Below, piece by piece: positions 1-9,728 of a stretch of DNA of 64,000 nt. The DNA comes from JAJDAT01 sp964570665 (lineage in GTDB: Bacteria > Nitrospinota > Nitrospinia > Nitrospinales > JAJDAT01): positions 1 through 64,000 of the forward strand of contig CAZMZH010000017.1 of assembly GCA_964570665.1 (NCBI GenBank), in the 5' to 3' direction. The translations under genes were made by a program, and so were the position numbers. Under the pieces are notes generated by a model that made no database searches, was not told the DNA's origin, and worked only from the letters and a program-made list of their open reading frames with translations. The first letter of the stretch is position 1. Every line of letters begins with the position of its first letter.

Positions 1-53
1 TTTCGTTCAACGGTTTTCAAGACCGCCGCCTTAAACCACTCGGCCATCCCTCC
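1..53 (-). tRNA. tRNA-Ser (anticodon TGA), partial
   Basis: Read on the minus strand, the sequence starts at position 53 with a GGAGGGA acceptor arm followed by the TGGCCGAG D-arm start typical of serine tRNAs. The anticodon stem GCGGT/ACCGT closes a CTTGAAA loop, so the anticodon is TGA, which reads UCA codons. The variable arm and 3' half lie beyond the window edge. It lies downstream of serS on the same strand. Confidence 0.9.
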
Positions 54-178
54 TCGCTATTTCAATCGCCACAAAAAAAACTGATTCGGTTTTGGTAGTT
101 TCTTTATTTTAAGTGGCCTTATTTTATATGGAGACCCGGTCCAGGACAATAAAAAAACGCCTTTTAAATTTCGTGATT

Positions 179-1465
179 TTATGACCTCTTTTCTATTTTT
201 TTCTTGTCATTCATATACGGTTGAAGAGGTTCTGGAATTGGAATTGTCCCGTCTGGTTGCTGAAAATTTTCCAATAGCGCTACAAATAGTCTACCCACCG
301 CTAGTCCCGATCCATTGAGTGTATGAACAAAAGATGTTTTTCCATCTTCCTTTTTCTTATAACGAATCTTGGCTCTACGCGCTTGGTAATCGGAAAAGGT
401 ACTACAGGATGAAATTTCTCGGTAAGCGTTTTGACTGGGTATCCAAACTTCTATATCGAACGTCTTTGTAGCTGAAAATCCAAGGTCGCCTACGCATAAA
501 ACCGCAACTCGATAAGCCAATCCAAGTTTGCGTAAAATTCCCTCCGCGTTGCCCAATAAACCATCCAATTCGTCTAAAGCCTGATCGGGCTCCACAAATT
601 TAACCAATTCGACCTTGTCAAATTGATGCTGACGGATCAATCCATGCGTGTCTTTTCCATAGGAACCGGCTTCTCTTCTAAAACAAGGAGTGAAAGCGGC
701 ATATTTTATCGGCAAGGATTCCTGGCTTAGAATTTCGTCGCGATGGTAATTCGTTACAGGCACTTCAGCGGTAGGAATTAAATAATAAGGATCGTCGCCT
801 AATTTGAATAAATCTTCTTCAAATTTGGGTAATTGTCCAGTGCCGGTCATCGAATCGCGATTCACCAGGAAGGGCGGATACAATTCCTGGTATCCGTTTT
901 CTTCAGTGTGGGTATCCAGCATAAACGAGGTTAAGGCTCTCATTAACCTGGCTCCTTGTCCCTTAAATACTGAAAATCGCGACCCGGCTATTTTTACGGC
1001 TCGTTTTAAATCGATAATATCGAGAGCTTCTCCCAACTCTACGTGATTTTTTATTTCAAAATCAAACTGTGGGATATCGCCCCATGTTCTAATTATCTCA
1101 TTTGCGGACTCGTCTTTCCCGTCAGGAACAGAATCGTGTGGGGTATTGGGAATTTCTAATAAGGTCTCTTGAATTTCTTTTTCGCTTAATTGGGCTTTTT
1201 CGTCCCATTCTTTTATGGATTGGTTAATGCGTTTAACCTCTTCCATTTGCTCCGTGGCGTCGTTTCCCTCTTTCTTAAGCTTACCCACTTGGGCGGAAAG
1301 CGTTTTTTTTCGATTTTTTAGGGATTCCGATTCGGACAACGATTTTCGGCGTTCGATATCTATTTCGGTCAAACGCGTAATTTTTTCAGAGAAACCATCT
1401 CCCCTTCTTATTAAACGATTTTTTATTTCGTCAGAGTTTTCGCGTATTTGTTTAATATCCAGCAT
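179..1465 (-). CDS. serS: Seryl-tRNA synthetase
   Basis: This cytoplasmic class II aminoacyl-tRNA synthetase charges tRNA-Ser with serine. The 428-residue length is normal for bacterial SerRS. Residues about 1-110 form the charged antiparallel coiled-coil arm (MLDIKQIREN start, many E/K/R) that contacts the long tRNA variable arm. The catalytic domain follows, with the motif-2 segment PCFRREAGSYGKDTHGL and the motif-3 segment LNGSGLAVGRL near the C-terminus. It is the last gene of a minus-strand run after gyrA and the TPR lipoprotein, 40 bp downstream of the latter. A tRNA-Ser gene follows, so enzyme and substrate genes are adjacent. No strong ribosome binding site is visible; the ATG at 1465 gives the canonical N-terminus. 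Confidence 0.97.
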   Translation of the reverse strand: MLDIKQIRENSDEIKNRLIRRGDGFSEKITRLTEIDIERRKSLSESESLKNRKKTLSAQVGKLKKEGNDATEQMEEVKRINQSIKEWDEKAQLSEKEIQETLLEIPNTPHDSVPDGKDESANEIIRTWGDIPQFDFEIKNHVELGEALDIIDLKRAVKIAGSRFSVFKGQGARLMRALTSFMLDTHTEENGYQELYPPFLVNRDSMTGTGQLPKFEEDLFKLGDDPYYLIPTAEVPVTNYHRDEILSQESLPIKYAAFTPCFRREAGSYGKDTHGLIRQHQFDKVELVKFVEPDQALDELDGLLGNAEGILRKLGLAYRVAVLCVGDLGFSATKTFDIEVWIPSQNAYREISSCSTFSDYQARRAKIRYKKKEDGKTSFVHTLNGSGLAVGRLFVALLENFQQPDGTIPIPEPLQPYMNDKKKIEKRS

Positions 1466-1505
1466 GAAATTTAAAAATGAACAAATATTAAAATGGTTTT
1501 ATTGA

Positions 1506-2357
1506 CTATCGATTTCCGCGGCGGGTTAAATTACTTGCAACATTTCCAGGTTTTTTGAGGCGAGTTTCAATTCCTTGAAGTTTCATATTTAAAATAGAAC
1601 CGTAAGGATACCGACCAACAAGTGATTTAAAAGCGGTATAAGCTTCCTTTAGTTTTCCTTCATCCTCTTTGCAACTCGCCATTACAAAATCCATCTCGCT
1701 TAAAAAGGGACTACTAGGAAATTCTTCTAAAAATGTTTCGTATCTCGCCTCCGCTTCCGGACAACGGTTAAGAGCGTATAAAATTTCTGTCATTTTAAAA
1801 AGAGATTCTTCTACTCTTTTACTTTCTCTATATTTTTCTAAAAGAATCTCTAGCTCCACCAACGACTGTTCGTATTCTTGTTTCTTATAATAAATAGATG
1901 CAATACGAAACTGGTGGTCTCCGTTTTCCTCGGTCACATTAAAATTGTCGATTAGCTTTTGATACTCGATGATAGATTGGTCAAAATCTTTTAACGAAAA
2001 TTCGACTATTTCGGAAATGTATTTTTGGGCGGAGTAAGCAAACTTTCCATTTCTGGTAACTTTAAGCAGTTCTTTAAAATAAATTAACGCCTGGGAACTA
2101 TTGCCAATACTATAATAAGTAATCTCGCCTAGACGAAATAAGGCCTCCTCTGCTTGGGGACCCTTTGGTCTTTCTTCCAAAACTGTTTTTAAAATTTCTA
2201 TCGCGCCATGATTATGGCCTTTAATCCATTCTTCGTCAGCTTCTTTGAACAGGTTTTCGATACGATCTTCGGCGCAAGCGAAGAGAAAAAGAAAAAAGAA
2301 AATAACCCAAAGCTTTAAATCCACTTTTACCCAAAAGGGCCTAACAATCTTTTTCAT
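1506..2357 (-). CDS. TPR-repeat outer-membrane lipoprotein (BamD/YbgF-like)
   Basis: This 283-residue protein starts with a positively charged n-region and a hydrophobic segment (LWVIFFFLFLF) ending in the lipobox-like LFAC at about residues 25-28, so it is probably a lipoprotein. The rest is helical and resembles tetratricopeptide repeats of about 34-38 residues (for example AEEALFRLGEITYY and EESLFKMTEILYAL). BamD (outer-membrane protein assembly) and YbgF/CpoB (Tol-associated) have this architecture, but no residue here decides between them. The ATG overlaps the gyrA stop by 4 bp, implying translational coupling. Function is inferred from fold and localisation only. Confidence 0.75.
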   Translation of the reverse strand: MKKIVRPFWVKVDLKLWVIFFFLFLFACAEDRIENLFKEADEEWIKGHNHGAIEILKTVLEERPKGPQAEEALFRLGEITYYSIGNSSQALIYFKELLKVTRNGKFAYSAQKYISEIVEFSLKDFDQSIIEYQKLIDNFNVTEENGDHQFRIASIYYKKQEYEQSLVELEILLEKYRESKRVEESLFKMTEILYALNRCPEAEARYETFLEEFPSSPFLSEMDFVMASCKEDEGKLKEAYTAFKSLVGRYPYGSILNMKLQGIETRLKKPGNVASNLTRRGNR

Positions 2358-4774
2358 TCCACCAGTTTTTCGAAACTCACAACTCTATTGGAATCTTTTA
2401 ACACCACTAGTCGTACGCCTTGTGTATTCCTGCCAATCACAGAAATACCGCTAACTTCAATGCGAATAATATTACCATCGGTGGAAATTATTAAAATTTC
2501 ATCGCCATCCGAAACTTGTCGAATACCGACCAACGAACCTGTTTTTTCGTTGGACTTCAAGGTAATGACACCATATCCACCCCGGCCTTGCACGGGATAA
2601 TCTTCAACTGCGGTTCGTTTCCCTAATCCAGATTCGGTAACGATCAAAACATTTTTATCGGGTTCCACGATCTCGGCCCCTACAACGCGATCGCCTTCCC
2701 TTAACCTAATTCCCATAACGCCACGACCCGTTCTGCCAATGGCCCGAACTTCTTCTTCTTTAAAGCGAATGGACATTCCCTTACGAGTCGCCATTAATAA
2801 ATCTTGAGAGCCATCTGACAACCGCGCCGCTATCAATTTATCTCCATCGTCAATGGTCAAACCAATAATACCTCCCTGTCGCGGTCGGCTATAAGCGGCT
2901 AGACTGGTTTTTTTAACGATCCCCTTTTCGGTGATCAAAACGATGAATTTATCCTCTAATTCTTTAAGAGATAAAGAAAGGATTCCCGCAATTTGTTCAT
3001 CATGTTGGAGGTTCAACAAATTTACGATAGGTTTTCCTTTGGCAGTTCGACTTACCTCTGGAATTTGATAAACCTTCAACCAATGAACTTTACCTAAGTT
3101 GGTAAATACCAATAAATCCGAAAGGCTGGTAGCAATCAACAGTTCTTGAACGACATCTTCCTCTCTTAAGTTAAAACCTCTAACCCCTTTGCCGCCTCTT
3201 TTTTGAGCTCTATAATTTTCTAGATTATCTCTCTTTATGTAACCGCTTCTTGAAAGCGTAACGACCATATCTTCATCGGCAATCATATCTTCGATAGAAA
3301 TATCGCCTTCTTCTAATTGCACAATCTCCGTTCTACGGTCGTTGCCATATTTATCTCTAATCGCAATTAACTCTTCAGTAATAATCTGGAGCTTAACGGC
3401 TTCGTTAGCGAGAATGTTTTCGAATTCTTTAATTAGTTTTCTAATCTCTTCTAACTCATCAACTATCTTCTGCCTCTCAAGCCCGGTCAATCTTTGCAAC
3501 CGCATTTCTAAAATAGCTTTAGCTTGAATTTCGGATAAACCAAACCGTTCTGTCAATCCTTCTTTAGCGGTTGTTGGATCTTCAGATCCGCGAATCAAGG
3601 CAACCACTTCATCCATATTATCGATTGCGATTTTTAATCCTTCAAAGATGTGCTCTCGTTCTTGAGCTTTTCGCAGATCAAATTCCGTTCTCTTAGTAAC
3701 AACTTCTTTTCGGAATAGAATAAAGTAATTTAAAATATCTTTTAAATTAAGAACTTTCGGCTGTTTATTTATCAAAGCGAGCATATTGATTCCGAAAGTG
3801 TCTTGCAATTGCGTGTGTTTATATAAATTATTTAAAACAACTTCTGGTATGATTCCCTTTTTTAGTTCTACGACAATGCGAATGCCTTCGCGGTCAGACT
3901 CGTCGCGGAGATCTGAGATACCCTCTAATTTTTTTTCTCTGACTAGTTGAGCGATTTTTTCAACAATCCTCGCCTTGTTAACCTGATAAGGAATTTCGTT
4001 AACAATTAAAGTGGACCGATCGTCTTTTTCATTAGTTTCAATTTTTACCTTGGCTCGCATTTTAACAACGCCACGACCCGTCCTATAACCGTTGCGTATT
4101 CCAGCCGAACCCATGATTAAACCAGCGGTTGGAAAATCTGGCCCAGGTACAATCTTAATCAACTCTTCAATAGAACAATCTGGATTCTCAATCAAATGAA
4201 TCGCAGCGTTCACCGTTTCGGTTAAATTATGGGGAGGAATATTTGTTGCCATTCCAACGGCAATTCCCGAGGAACCATTGACTAACAAATTTGGAAATGC
4301 AGCTGGTAGTAGGGTAGGTTCCTCCATCGAATCGTCGTAATTTGGAACAAACGGAACGGTATCTTTCTCTAAATCCCGAAGCATTTCTTGAGAAACTTCC
4401 GCCATTCTAACTTCGGTATATCTCATAGCCGCGGCAGAATCGCCATCAATGGAACCAAAGTTTCCCTGACCATCCACTAAAGGAAACCGCATAGAAAAAT
4501 CTTGCGCTAATCGAACAATAGTGTCGTAAGCCGCAGTTTCTCCGTGTGGATGATATTTACCGATAACATCCCCCACAATACGCGCAGACTTTTTATAGGG
4601 ACGATTGAAAACGTTCGATTGCTCGTGCATTGCAAAAAGAACTCTTCGATGAACGGGCTTAAGGCCGTCACGAACATCTGGCAAGGCTCGACCCACAATT
4701 ACGCTCATGGCGTAATCGAGGTAAGAATTCCTCATTTCGTCTTCGATATCGATATATTCGATTATTTCGGGCAT
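2354..4774 (-). CDS. gyrA: DNA gyrase subunit A
   Basis: This is the breakage-reunion subunit of type IIA topoisomerase, which introduces negative supercoils together with GyrB. The 806-residue protein has the active-site tyrosine in AAAMRYTEVRM (about Tyr119) and the quinolone-pocket segment GKYHPHGETAAYD. Thr80 and Asp84 correspond to E. coli Ser83 and Asp87. The C-terminal beta-pinwheel contains the GyrA box QKRGGKG (in AQKRGGKGVRGF), which marks gyrase rather than ParC. It lies 92 bp downstream of gyrB on the same strand, and its stop overlaps the start of the TPR lipoprotein gene. Confidence 0.97.
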   Translation of the reverse strand: MPEIIEYIDIEDEMRNSYLDYAMSVIVGRALPDVRDGLKPVHRRVLFAMHEQSNVFNRPYKKSARIVGDVIGKYHPHGETAAYDTIVRLAQDFSMRFPLVDGQGNFGSIDGDSAAAMRYTEVRMAEVSQEMLRDLEKDTVPFVPNYDDSMEEPTLLPAAFPNLLVNGSSGIAVGMATNIPPHNLTETVNAAIHLIENPDCSIEELIKIVPGPDFPTAGLIMGSAGIRNGYRTGRGVVKMRAKVKIETNEKDDRSTLIVNEIPYQVNKARIVEKIAQLVREKKLEGISDLRDESDREGIRIVVELKKGIIPEVVLNNLYKHTQLQDTFGINMLALINKQPKVLNLKDILNYFILFRKEVVTKRTEFDLRKAQEREHIFEGLKIAIDNMDEVVALIRGSEDPTTAKEGLTERFGLSEIQAKAILEMRLQRLTGLERQKIVDELEEIRKLIKEFENILANEAVKLQIITEELIAIRDKYGNDRRTEIVQLEEGDISIEDMIADEDMVVTLSRSGYIKRDNLENYRAQKRGGKGVRGFNLREEDVVQELLIATSLSDLLVFTNLGKVHWLKVYQIPEVSRTAKGKPIVNLLNLQHDEQIAGILSLSLKELEDKFIVLITEKGIVKKTSLAAYSRPRQGGIIGLTIDDGDKLIAARLSDGSQDLLMATRKGMSIRFKEEEVRAIGRTGRGVMGIRLREGDRVVGAEIVEPDKNVLIVTESGLGKRTAVEDYPVQGRGGYGVITLKSNEKTGSLVGIRQVSDGDEILIISTDGNIIRIEVSGISVIGRNTQGVRLVVLKDSNRVVSFEKLVE

Positions 4775-4866
4775 TCAATTCTCCAAAAAACCATCGGTTT
4801 TATAAAAAAATACTAATGTTAGTTTAAAGGATGGTTATTTAACGAGTTTAGGAAGAATGTTTTAAG

Positions 4867-7467
4867 TTAGATGTCTAAATTTTTGGCTTCCAAGGCATTC
4901 CCCTGGATAAAATCGCGACGGGGTTCGACTTCATCCCCCATAAGCATGGAAAACAAATTATCGGATTCAATTAAATCGTCCGCGCGAACCTGTAAAAGAA
5001 CTCTTTTTTCTGGGTTCATTGTCGTTTCCCATAGTTGGTCTGGATTCATCTCGCCCAAACCTTTATAGCGTTGAATATATAAGCCTTTTTTCCCAGCTTG
5101 CAGTATCGCATCCAACAATTCTTCTCGAGAAGAAGCCGTTTGAACCGCTTCGCTTTGAGTCAATGTAAAGGGAGGATAATCCACGCTTTTAATTGGCTCA
5201 TAAGCTTCGAACAACTTTTGAATTAACACAGATTCTAAAAAATCTGAATTCAACTGAACCTTAAATTCACGACTTTGTGAAACGCCTGTAATTTCAATTT
5301 GATAAAGATTATTTTCAATATCTTGATCAATTGCCACTTTAATATTTTTAAGGTTTTTATTAAAATCAATAGTTTCATTACCATGATCTACTATGGCACG
5401 TTTGGTTTTATCGTCTACAGACTCTAATTTTATTAACCGTTCGTTTAAGTACTTTTCTTCCTCATCCTCTACAAAATCTCCACATCGAATTTCTAAAGGA
5501 ACATTTAAATTTCCATCTTTAAAACTATATCTTTTCCCACATTCTTCATCTATCAAGCTATCCAATAGATTTAAAAGAAGATTAACGGTTTCTTTGAAAG
5601 TTCCTAAGCTCTCTTTGGATCGATCCATTTTAATAACTAAATTCAATAAATCGGAGGGTATATTATTTCTTACTGCTTGACCAAATACCTCTCTAAATTG
5701 ACTTAAGTTATTAACCAATGTTTCTAAAGATTTCCCAGAATAAGTAACTCCATTTCTAGAAGATTGAATTTCCATCTTCTCAACGCCTAACTTAACCAAG
5801 TATTGAGATAAAAAGCTTTCGTCTTTTAGATAATTTTCGCTTTTTCCTTTTTTTATTTTAAATAGAGGAGGCTGTGCTATATACAAATAACCTTTTTCAA
5901 TTAATTCTGGCATTTGTCTAAAGAAAAAAGTTAAAAGCAATGTACGAATATGAGCTCCATCGACATCGGCGTCTGTCATAATAATAACTTTGTGATAGCG
6001 CGCCTTTTCAATATTCATATCGACTCGACCAATTCCAGTACCCAAGGCAGTAATGATAGTTCGAATTTCATCGCTTCCTATCATTTTCTCGTATCGAGCT
6101 TTTTCAACGTTCAAAATTTTACCCTTAATAGGCAAAATAGCTTGATACTTCCTATCTCTCCCTTGTTTGGCAGAACCACCCGCAGAATCTCCCTCAACAA
6201 TATATAGTTCAGATAATGCGGGATCTTTTTCTGCACAATCAGATAGCTTTCCAGGTAACGAGCTTATTTCCAGAGCGTTTTTACGACGCACTAAATCTTT
6301 GGCTTTTTTAGCTGCCTCTCTCGCCAATGCAGCACTGATAGCTTTAGAAACAATTGCCTTAGCTATAGGCGGATTTTCCGCAAATAATTCGCTCAATTTC
6401 TCATTAACTATTTGCTCAACTATACCTTTGACCTCGCTATTGCCTAATTTTCCTTTTGTTTGGCCTTCAAATTGAGGTTCTGGGATCTTAACGCTCAGAA
6501 CGGCTATCAATCCTTCGCGAACATCTTCACCGCTTAAACTAACGTTGGTAGACTTTAATAATCCATTTTGAACGGCATAACTATTTATTGTTCTAGTTAA
6601 TGCAGACCTATAACCGCTTAAATGGGTGCCGCCATCGCGTGTATTGACATTATTTACAAATGTAAATAATTCTTCTATGTAGCTGTCGTTATATTGCATC
6701 GACAGCTCAATGATAAAATCATCTTTTTCTTTAGAAATATAAATGGGCTTAGGATGAATTGTTTTTTTACTTTTGCTTAAATGCTCGACAAAGGAAACAA
6801 TGCCACCTTCATAGAAAAAATCGTGACTTTTTCCATTTCTTTCATCTTGGAAATGTATTTTTAATCCCTTATTTAGGAAAGAAAATTCTCTAAGCCTATT
6901 AGCTAAAACATCGAAACTAAAGGAAACATCTTTAAAAATCTCAGAATCAAACTTAAAAATAATTTCCGTTCCAGTACTTTTAGTGTCACCAATAATATCT
7001 AATTTTGTTTGAGGAATTCCTTTTTCGTATTTTTGACGATACTTTTTCTCTCCCCTTTTAATAATGACTTCTAAATGTTCAGAAAGAGCGTTTACAACTG
7101 AAACTCCCACCCCGTGTAATCCGGCAGAAACCTTATAAGTATCCTTATCAAATTTTCCACCCGCATGTAGTACGGTTAATACCACTTCAGCGGCGGAAAT
7201 ATTACGATCAGAATGCATATCTACGGGAATACCACGACCGTTATCTTTAACTGTTATACTATTATCTATATGAATAATAACGCTTATTTCATTGCAAAAT
7301 CCCGCAACTGCTTCATCGACGCTATTATCGACTAATTCATAAACGAGATGATGTAAACCATCAGCTCCAGTGCCGCCAATATACATGGCAGGACGTTTAC
7401 GAACAGCTTCTAGACCTTCTAGTATTTTTATATTAGATGAATTGTAGGTTTTGCTATCGGATTCCAT
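4867..7467 (-). CDS. gyrB: DNA gyrase subunit B
   Basis: This is the ATPase and TOPRIM subunit of DNA gyrase. The N-terminal GHKL ATPase includes LEAVRKRPAMYIGGTG, ELVDNSVDEA and the G-rich lid LHGVGVSVVNALSE. The TOPRIM domain includes EGDSAGGSAKQGRDR and the metal-binding DADVDGAHIRTLLL. At 866 residues it is longer than Gram-positive GyrB (about 640) because it carries the TOPRIM-region insertion typical of Gram-negative enzymes, ending before the QRYKGLGEMNPDQLWETTM segment. It sits 224 bp downstream of dnaA. The usual dnaN and recF between dnaA and gyrB are absent. No clear Shine-Dalgarno precedes the ATG at 7467. Confidence 0.97.
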   Translation of the reverse strand: MESDSKTYNSSNIKILEGLEAVRKRPAMYIGGTGADGLHHLVYELVDNSVDEAVAGFCNEISVIIHIDNSITVKDNGRGIPVDMHSDRNISAAEVVLTVLHAGGKFDKDTYKVSAGLHGVGVSVVNALSEHLEVIIKRGEKKYRQKYEKGIPQTKLDIIGDTKSTGTEIIFKFDSEIFKDVSFSFDVLANRLREFSFLNKGLKIHFQDERNGKSHDFFYEGGIVSFVEHLSKSKKTIHPKPIYISKEKDDFIIELSMQYNDSYIEELFTFVNNVNTRDGGTHLSGYRSALTRTINSYAVQNGLLKSTNVSLSGEDVREGLIAVLSVKIPEPQFEGQTKGKLGNSEVKGIVEQIVNEKLSELFAENPPIAKAIVSKAISAALAREAAKKAKDLVRRKNALEISSLPGKLSDCAEKDPALSELYIVEGDSAGGSAKQGRDRKYQAILPIKGKILNVEKARYEKMIGSDEIRTIITALGTGIGRVDMNIEKARYHKVIIMTDADVDGAHIRTLLLTFFFRQMPELIEKGYLYIAQPPLFKIKKGKSENYLKDESFLSQYLVKLGVEKMEIQSSRNGVTYSGKSLETLVNNLSQFREVFGQAVRNNIPSDLLNLVIKMDRSKESLGTFKETVNLLLNLLDSLIDEECGKRYSFKDGNLNVPLEIRCGDFVEDEEEKYLNERLIKLESVDDKTKRAIVDHGNETIDFNKNLKNIKVAIDQDIENNLYQIEITGVSQSREFKVQLNSDFLESVLIQKLFEAYEPIKSVDYPPFTLTQSEAVQTASSREELLDAILQAGKKGLYIQRYKGLGEMNPDQLWETTMNPEKRVLLQVRADDLIESDNLFSMLMGDEVEPRRDFIQGNALEAKNLDI

Positions 7468-7691
7468 TTATTACTTATTACTTATATCTAGTAAAAAAGA
7501 TCTTATATTTATTAAAAGAAGTAGAAGGGCTTGTTAAAATGTGGAAAAACCTGGTAAAGGTTCAATTTAAAACGGAAAATTTAATGAAAAAGTTGTTAGA
7601 TAAAACGGCATTCTTTTCGGGCATGGGAGGAATAACTTTTATTTGATTATTATACCTTATTTTCCACAAGTATTCACATTTAATTAACAGG
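7468..7691. other. dnaA-gyrB intergenic region with DnaA-box-like sites
   Basis: This 224-bp gap has three near-consensus DnaA boxes (consensus TTATCCACA): TGTGGAAAA at 7540-7548 (minus orientation), TTTTCCACA at 7660-7668 and GTATTCACA at 7670-7678, each with one or two differences. Two of them are in tandem. Such a cluster directly downstream of dnaA is compatible with one half of a replication origin or with regulation of gyrB. The function is inferred from motif and position. Confidence 0.4.
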
Positions 7692-9026
7692 TTATCCCCG
7701 TTCTATTTTCTCTATTAAAGTTTGTACAGATCTTGATATTTCGTTATTTTCTTTCAATAGTTTACCAATTTTTGTATGGGAGTAAATTACGGTTGTATGA
7801 TCCTTGCCGCCAAACTCTTTTCCAATCTCCGGTAAAGAAGATTTAGTGCGTTCTCTACAAAGAAACATTGCAATTTGTCTTGGAACGGAAATATCGCGCG
7901 ATCGCTTCTTGGATTTTAAGTCAGAAACCTTTAAATTATAATGAGTTGCAACCTGTTTTTGGATGTTTGGAACTGTGAAATTTTCTAGATGGTCTTGAGA
8001 AAACTTCTTAAAAACATTTTTTGCCAAATCCATAGTTATAGGTTTCGAGGTAAATGAAGAATAGGCAATTAGTCTAAGTAAGAGCCCCTCCAGTTCTCGA
8101 ATATTTGATCGGATATTATTGGCAATATAAATGGCCACATCCTGAGATAATTTAATGTTTTGAATCTCCGCTTTTTTCAATAGAATCGCAACTTTAGTTT
8201 CCAAGTCGGGTGGTTCCATATCCGCTATCAAACCACACTCAAACCGAGACCGAAGCCTCTCTTGAATTTTTTTCATTTCTTTTGGAATGGCGTCGCTTGT
8301 AATAATTACTTGTTTATGGGCTTCGAAAAGCGAGTTAAACGTGTAAAAAAACTCTTCTTGGGTTCGATCCTTGCCTTCAATAAATTGAATATCATCTACC
8401 AATAAAACGTCTAAGGGGCGATACCGTTCACGAAAAGCGTTCATACCGTCTTTTTTTAAGGATTGAATCAAATCGATGGTAAATCCTTCGGTAGAAACGT
8501 ATCTAATTTTTAATTTCTTATTTTTTTCTCGAATAGAGTTTCCGATAGCATGAAGCAAATGAGTTTTTCCTAAACCGACAGAACCATATATAAACAAAGG
8601 GTTATAGGCCATAGCAGGATTAGAAGCTACCGCTTTTGCCGCAGCATGGGCAAACTGATTACAACCTCCTACAACAAAATTTTTGAAGGTGTATTTTTGA
8701 TTTAACGAAGATTTAAAATTCAGATGGTCTTGTTCGTCAGTTTCAATAAAGGTGTGCTTGCCATATGAAACCTTGGTGCCATTGCGCGCTGAATAAACTT
8801 TAAATTTTACCCTGTGAGGAGTCCCTGAAACCGTTTCTAGTGAATTTTCTATAATATTTAAATAATTTTCTTTCAAATATTTTTTGAAAAATTCATTCGG
8901 TACTCCGAGAGTAAAAATTTGATCGTCGTAAGAAATCGGAGAGGTAGGGGTAAACCAAGTATTGTAATTTTCCGGAAGAACCTGATCTACGATCACTTCT
9001 AAACACTTATTCCAGAGAACTTCCAT
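7692..9026 (-). CDS. dnaA: Chromosomal replication initiator DnaA
   Basis: This AAA+ initiator binds DnaA boxes and melts oriC. The 444-residue protein has domain I (about 1-80, including FFKKYLKENY), a short linker, and an AAA+ core with Walker A GSVGLGKTH (about residue 150) and Walker B VLLVDDIQF. The sensor region includes RLRSRFECGL. Domain IV carries the DnaA signature in the CRERTKSSLPEIG and GGKDHTTVIYSH segments that contact the DnaA box. A GGAG Shine-Dalgarno lies 4 nt before the ATG at 9026. A sigma-70-like promoter and an overlapping DnaA box lie just upstream, suggesting autoregulation. It heads the dnaA-gyrB-gyrA run. Confidence 0.97.
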   Translation of the reverse strand: MEVLWNKCLEVIVDQVLPENYNTWFTPTSPISYDDQIFTLGVPNEFFKKYLKENYLNIIENSLETVSGTPHRVKFKVYSARNGTKVSYGKHTFIETDEQDHLNFKSSLNQKYTFKNFVVGGCNQFAHAAAKAVASNPAMAYNPLFIYGSVGLGKTHLLHAIGNSIREKNKKLKIRYVSTEGFTIDLIQSLKKDGMNAFRERYRPLDVLLVDDIQFIEGKDRTQEEFFYTFNSLFEAHKQVIITSDAIPKEMKKIQERLRSRFECGLIADMEPPDLETKVAILLKKAEIQNIKLSQDVAIYIANNIRSNIRELEGLLLRLIAYSSFTSKPITMDLAKNVFKKFSQDHLENFTVPNIQKQVATHYNLKVSDLKSKKRSRDISVPRQIAMFLCRERTKSSLPEIGKEFGGKDHTTVIYSHTKIGKLLKENNEISRSVQTLIEKIERG

Positions 9027-9092
9027 AGATCTCCATTTTCTCAGGTCTTAAGACAAGATGAAATATTAGCTGAACTGCGGGGAATGGAAGCT

Positions 9093-9140
9093 ATAGTAAT
9101 GAAGCGGATATTTAAAATCAATACAAAAATTTTATTCACA
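9093..9140 (-). promoter_or_regulatory. Candidate dnaA promoter with upstream DnaA box
   Basis: On the minus strand a -35-like TTGATT (9116-9121) and a -10-like TACTAT (9093-9098) are separated by 17 bp, each matching 4 of 6 consensus positions. A DnaA box TTATTCACA lies at 9132-9140, about 10 bp upstream of the -35. The arrangement fits autorepression of dnaA, which is common in bacteria; this is inferred. Confidence 0.42.
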
Positions 9141-9728
9141 ATATTTAGGCAACTAATTGATTTTAAATAACTAATTTAAATTTCGGATTAATAAAAAACT
9201 TAAAGCATTTGATTTTCAAAGACTTAAAAATCAAAAATATTTTTAAATTTAGGTAAGTCTAAGCCATAAATTTAAAAACGCTTTAATTTTAATTTTCTAG
9301 ATTTTTTGAACAAAATAGTTAGGAATTAATAATAAGTTTTTGTTCTTAAAGTGTTTTACTTTTCTTGCTAAATTTTTTCATTATCAGTCCTTAAAAATTT
9401 TTTAGATTTTATCCTCGCCCCTAAATTTTACGTCGATGTTTTATTTGAAAAACTCAATAATTCGACAAGTATTTTATTGGTCACTTTTAAGCCTCATACC
9501 TACTTTTTGTACTCCAAAATAATCCTTTATTTCAATAAGTTAATCTTAATTATTCCTTAATTTTTTACAATAAGTAAGGGCAATCCAGTTTTTAATATTA
9601 TTTTCATCAATGCTATTTCTTTTGACAAGGTGAATTAATAATCAGATTTTGGGCCCTTGAGATATTAATTTTAACGAGTTTATTAAATACTTTATAAAAA
9701 TTATAAAACCTTGGAAAGGAATCTTAAT
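9141..9728. other. AT-rich gene-free stretch upstream of dnaA (candidate unwinding region)
   Basis: Nearly 590 bp with no supported gene on either strand and very high A+T, with many runs such as TTTAAATTT and AAAAATATTTTT. It separates dnaA from the divergent phage-like genes. Such composition next to a DnaA box is what a DNA-unwinding element looks like. I see no ordered DnaA-trio array or further exact boxes, so the origin assignment stays tentative. Confidence 0.35.
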
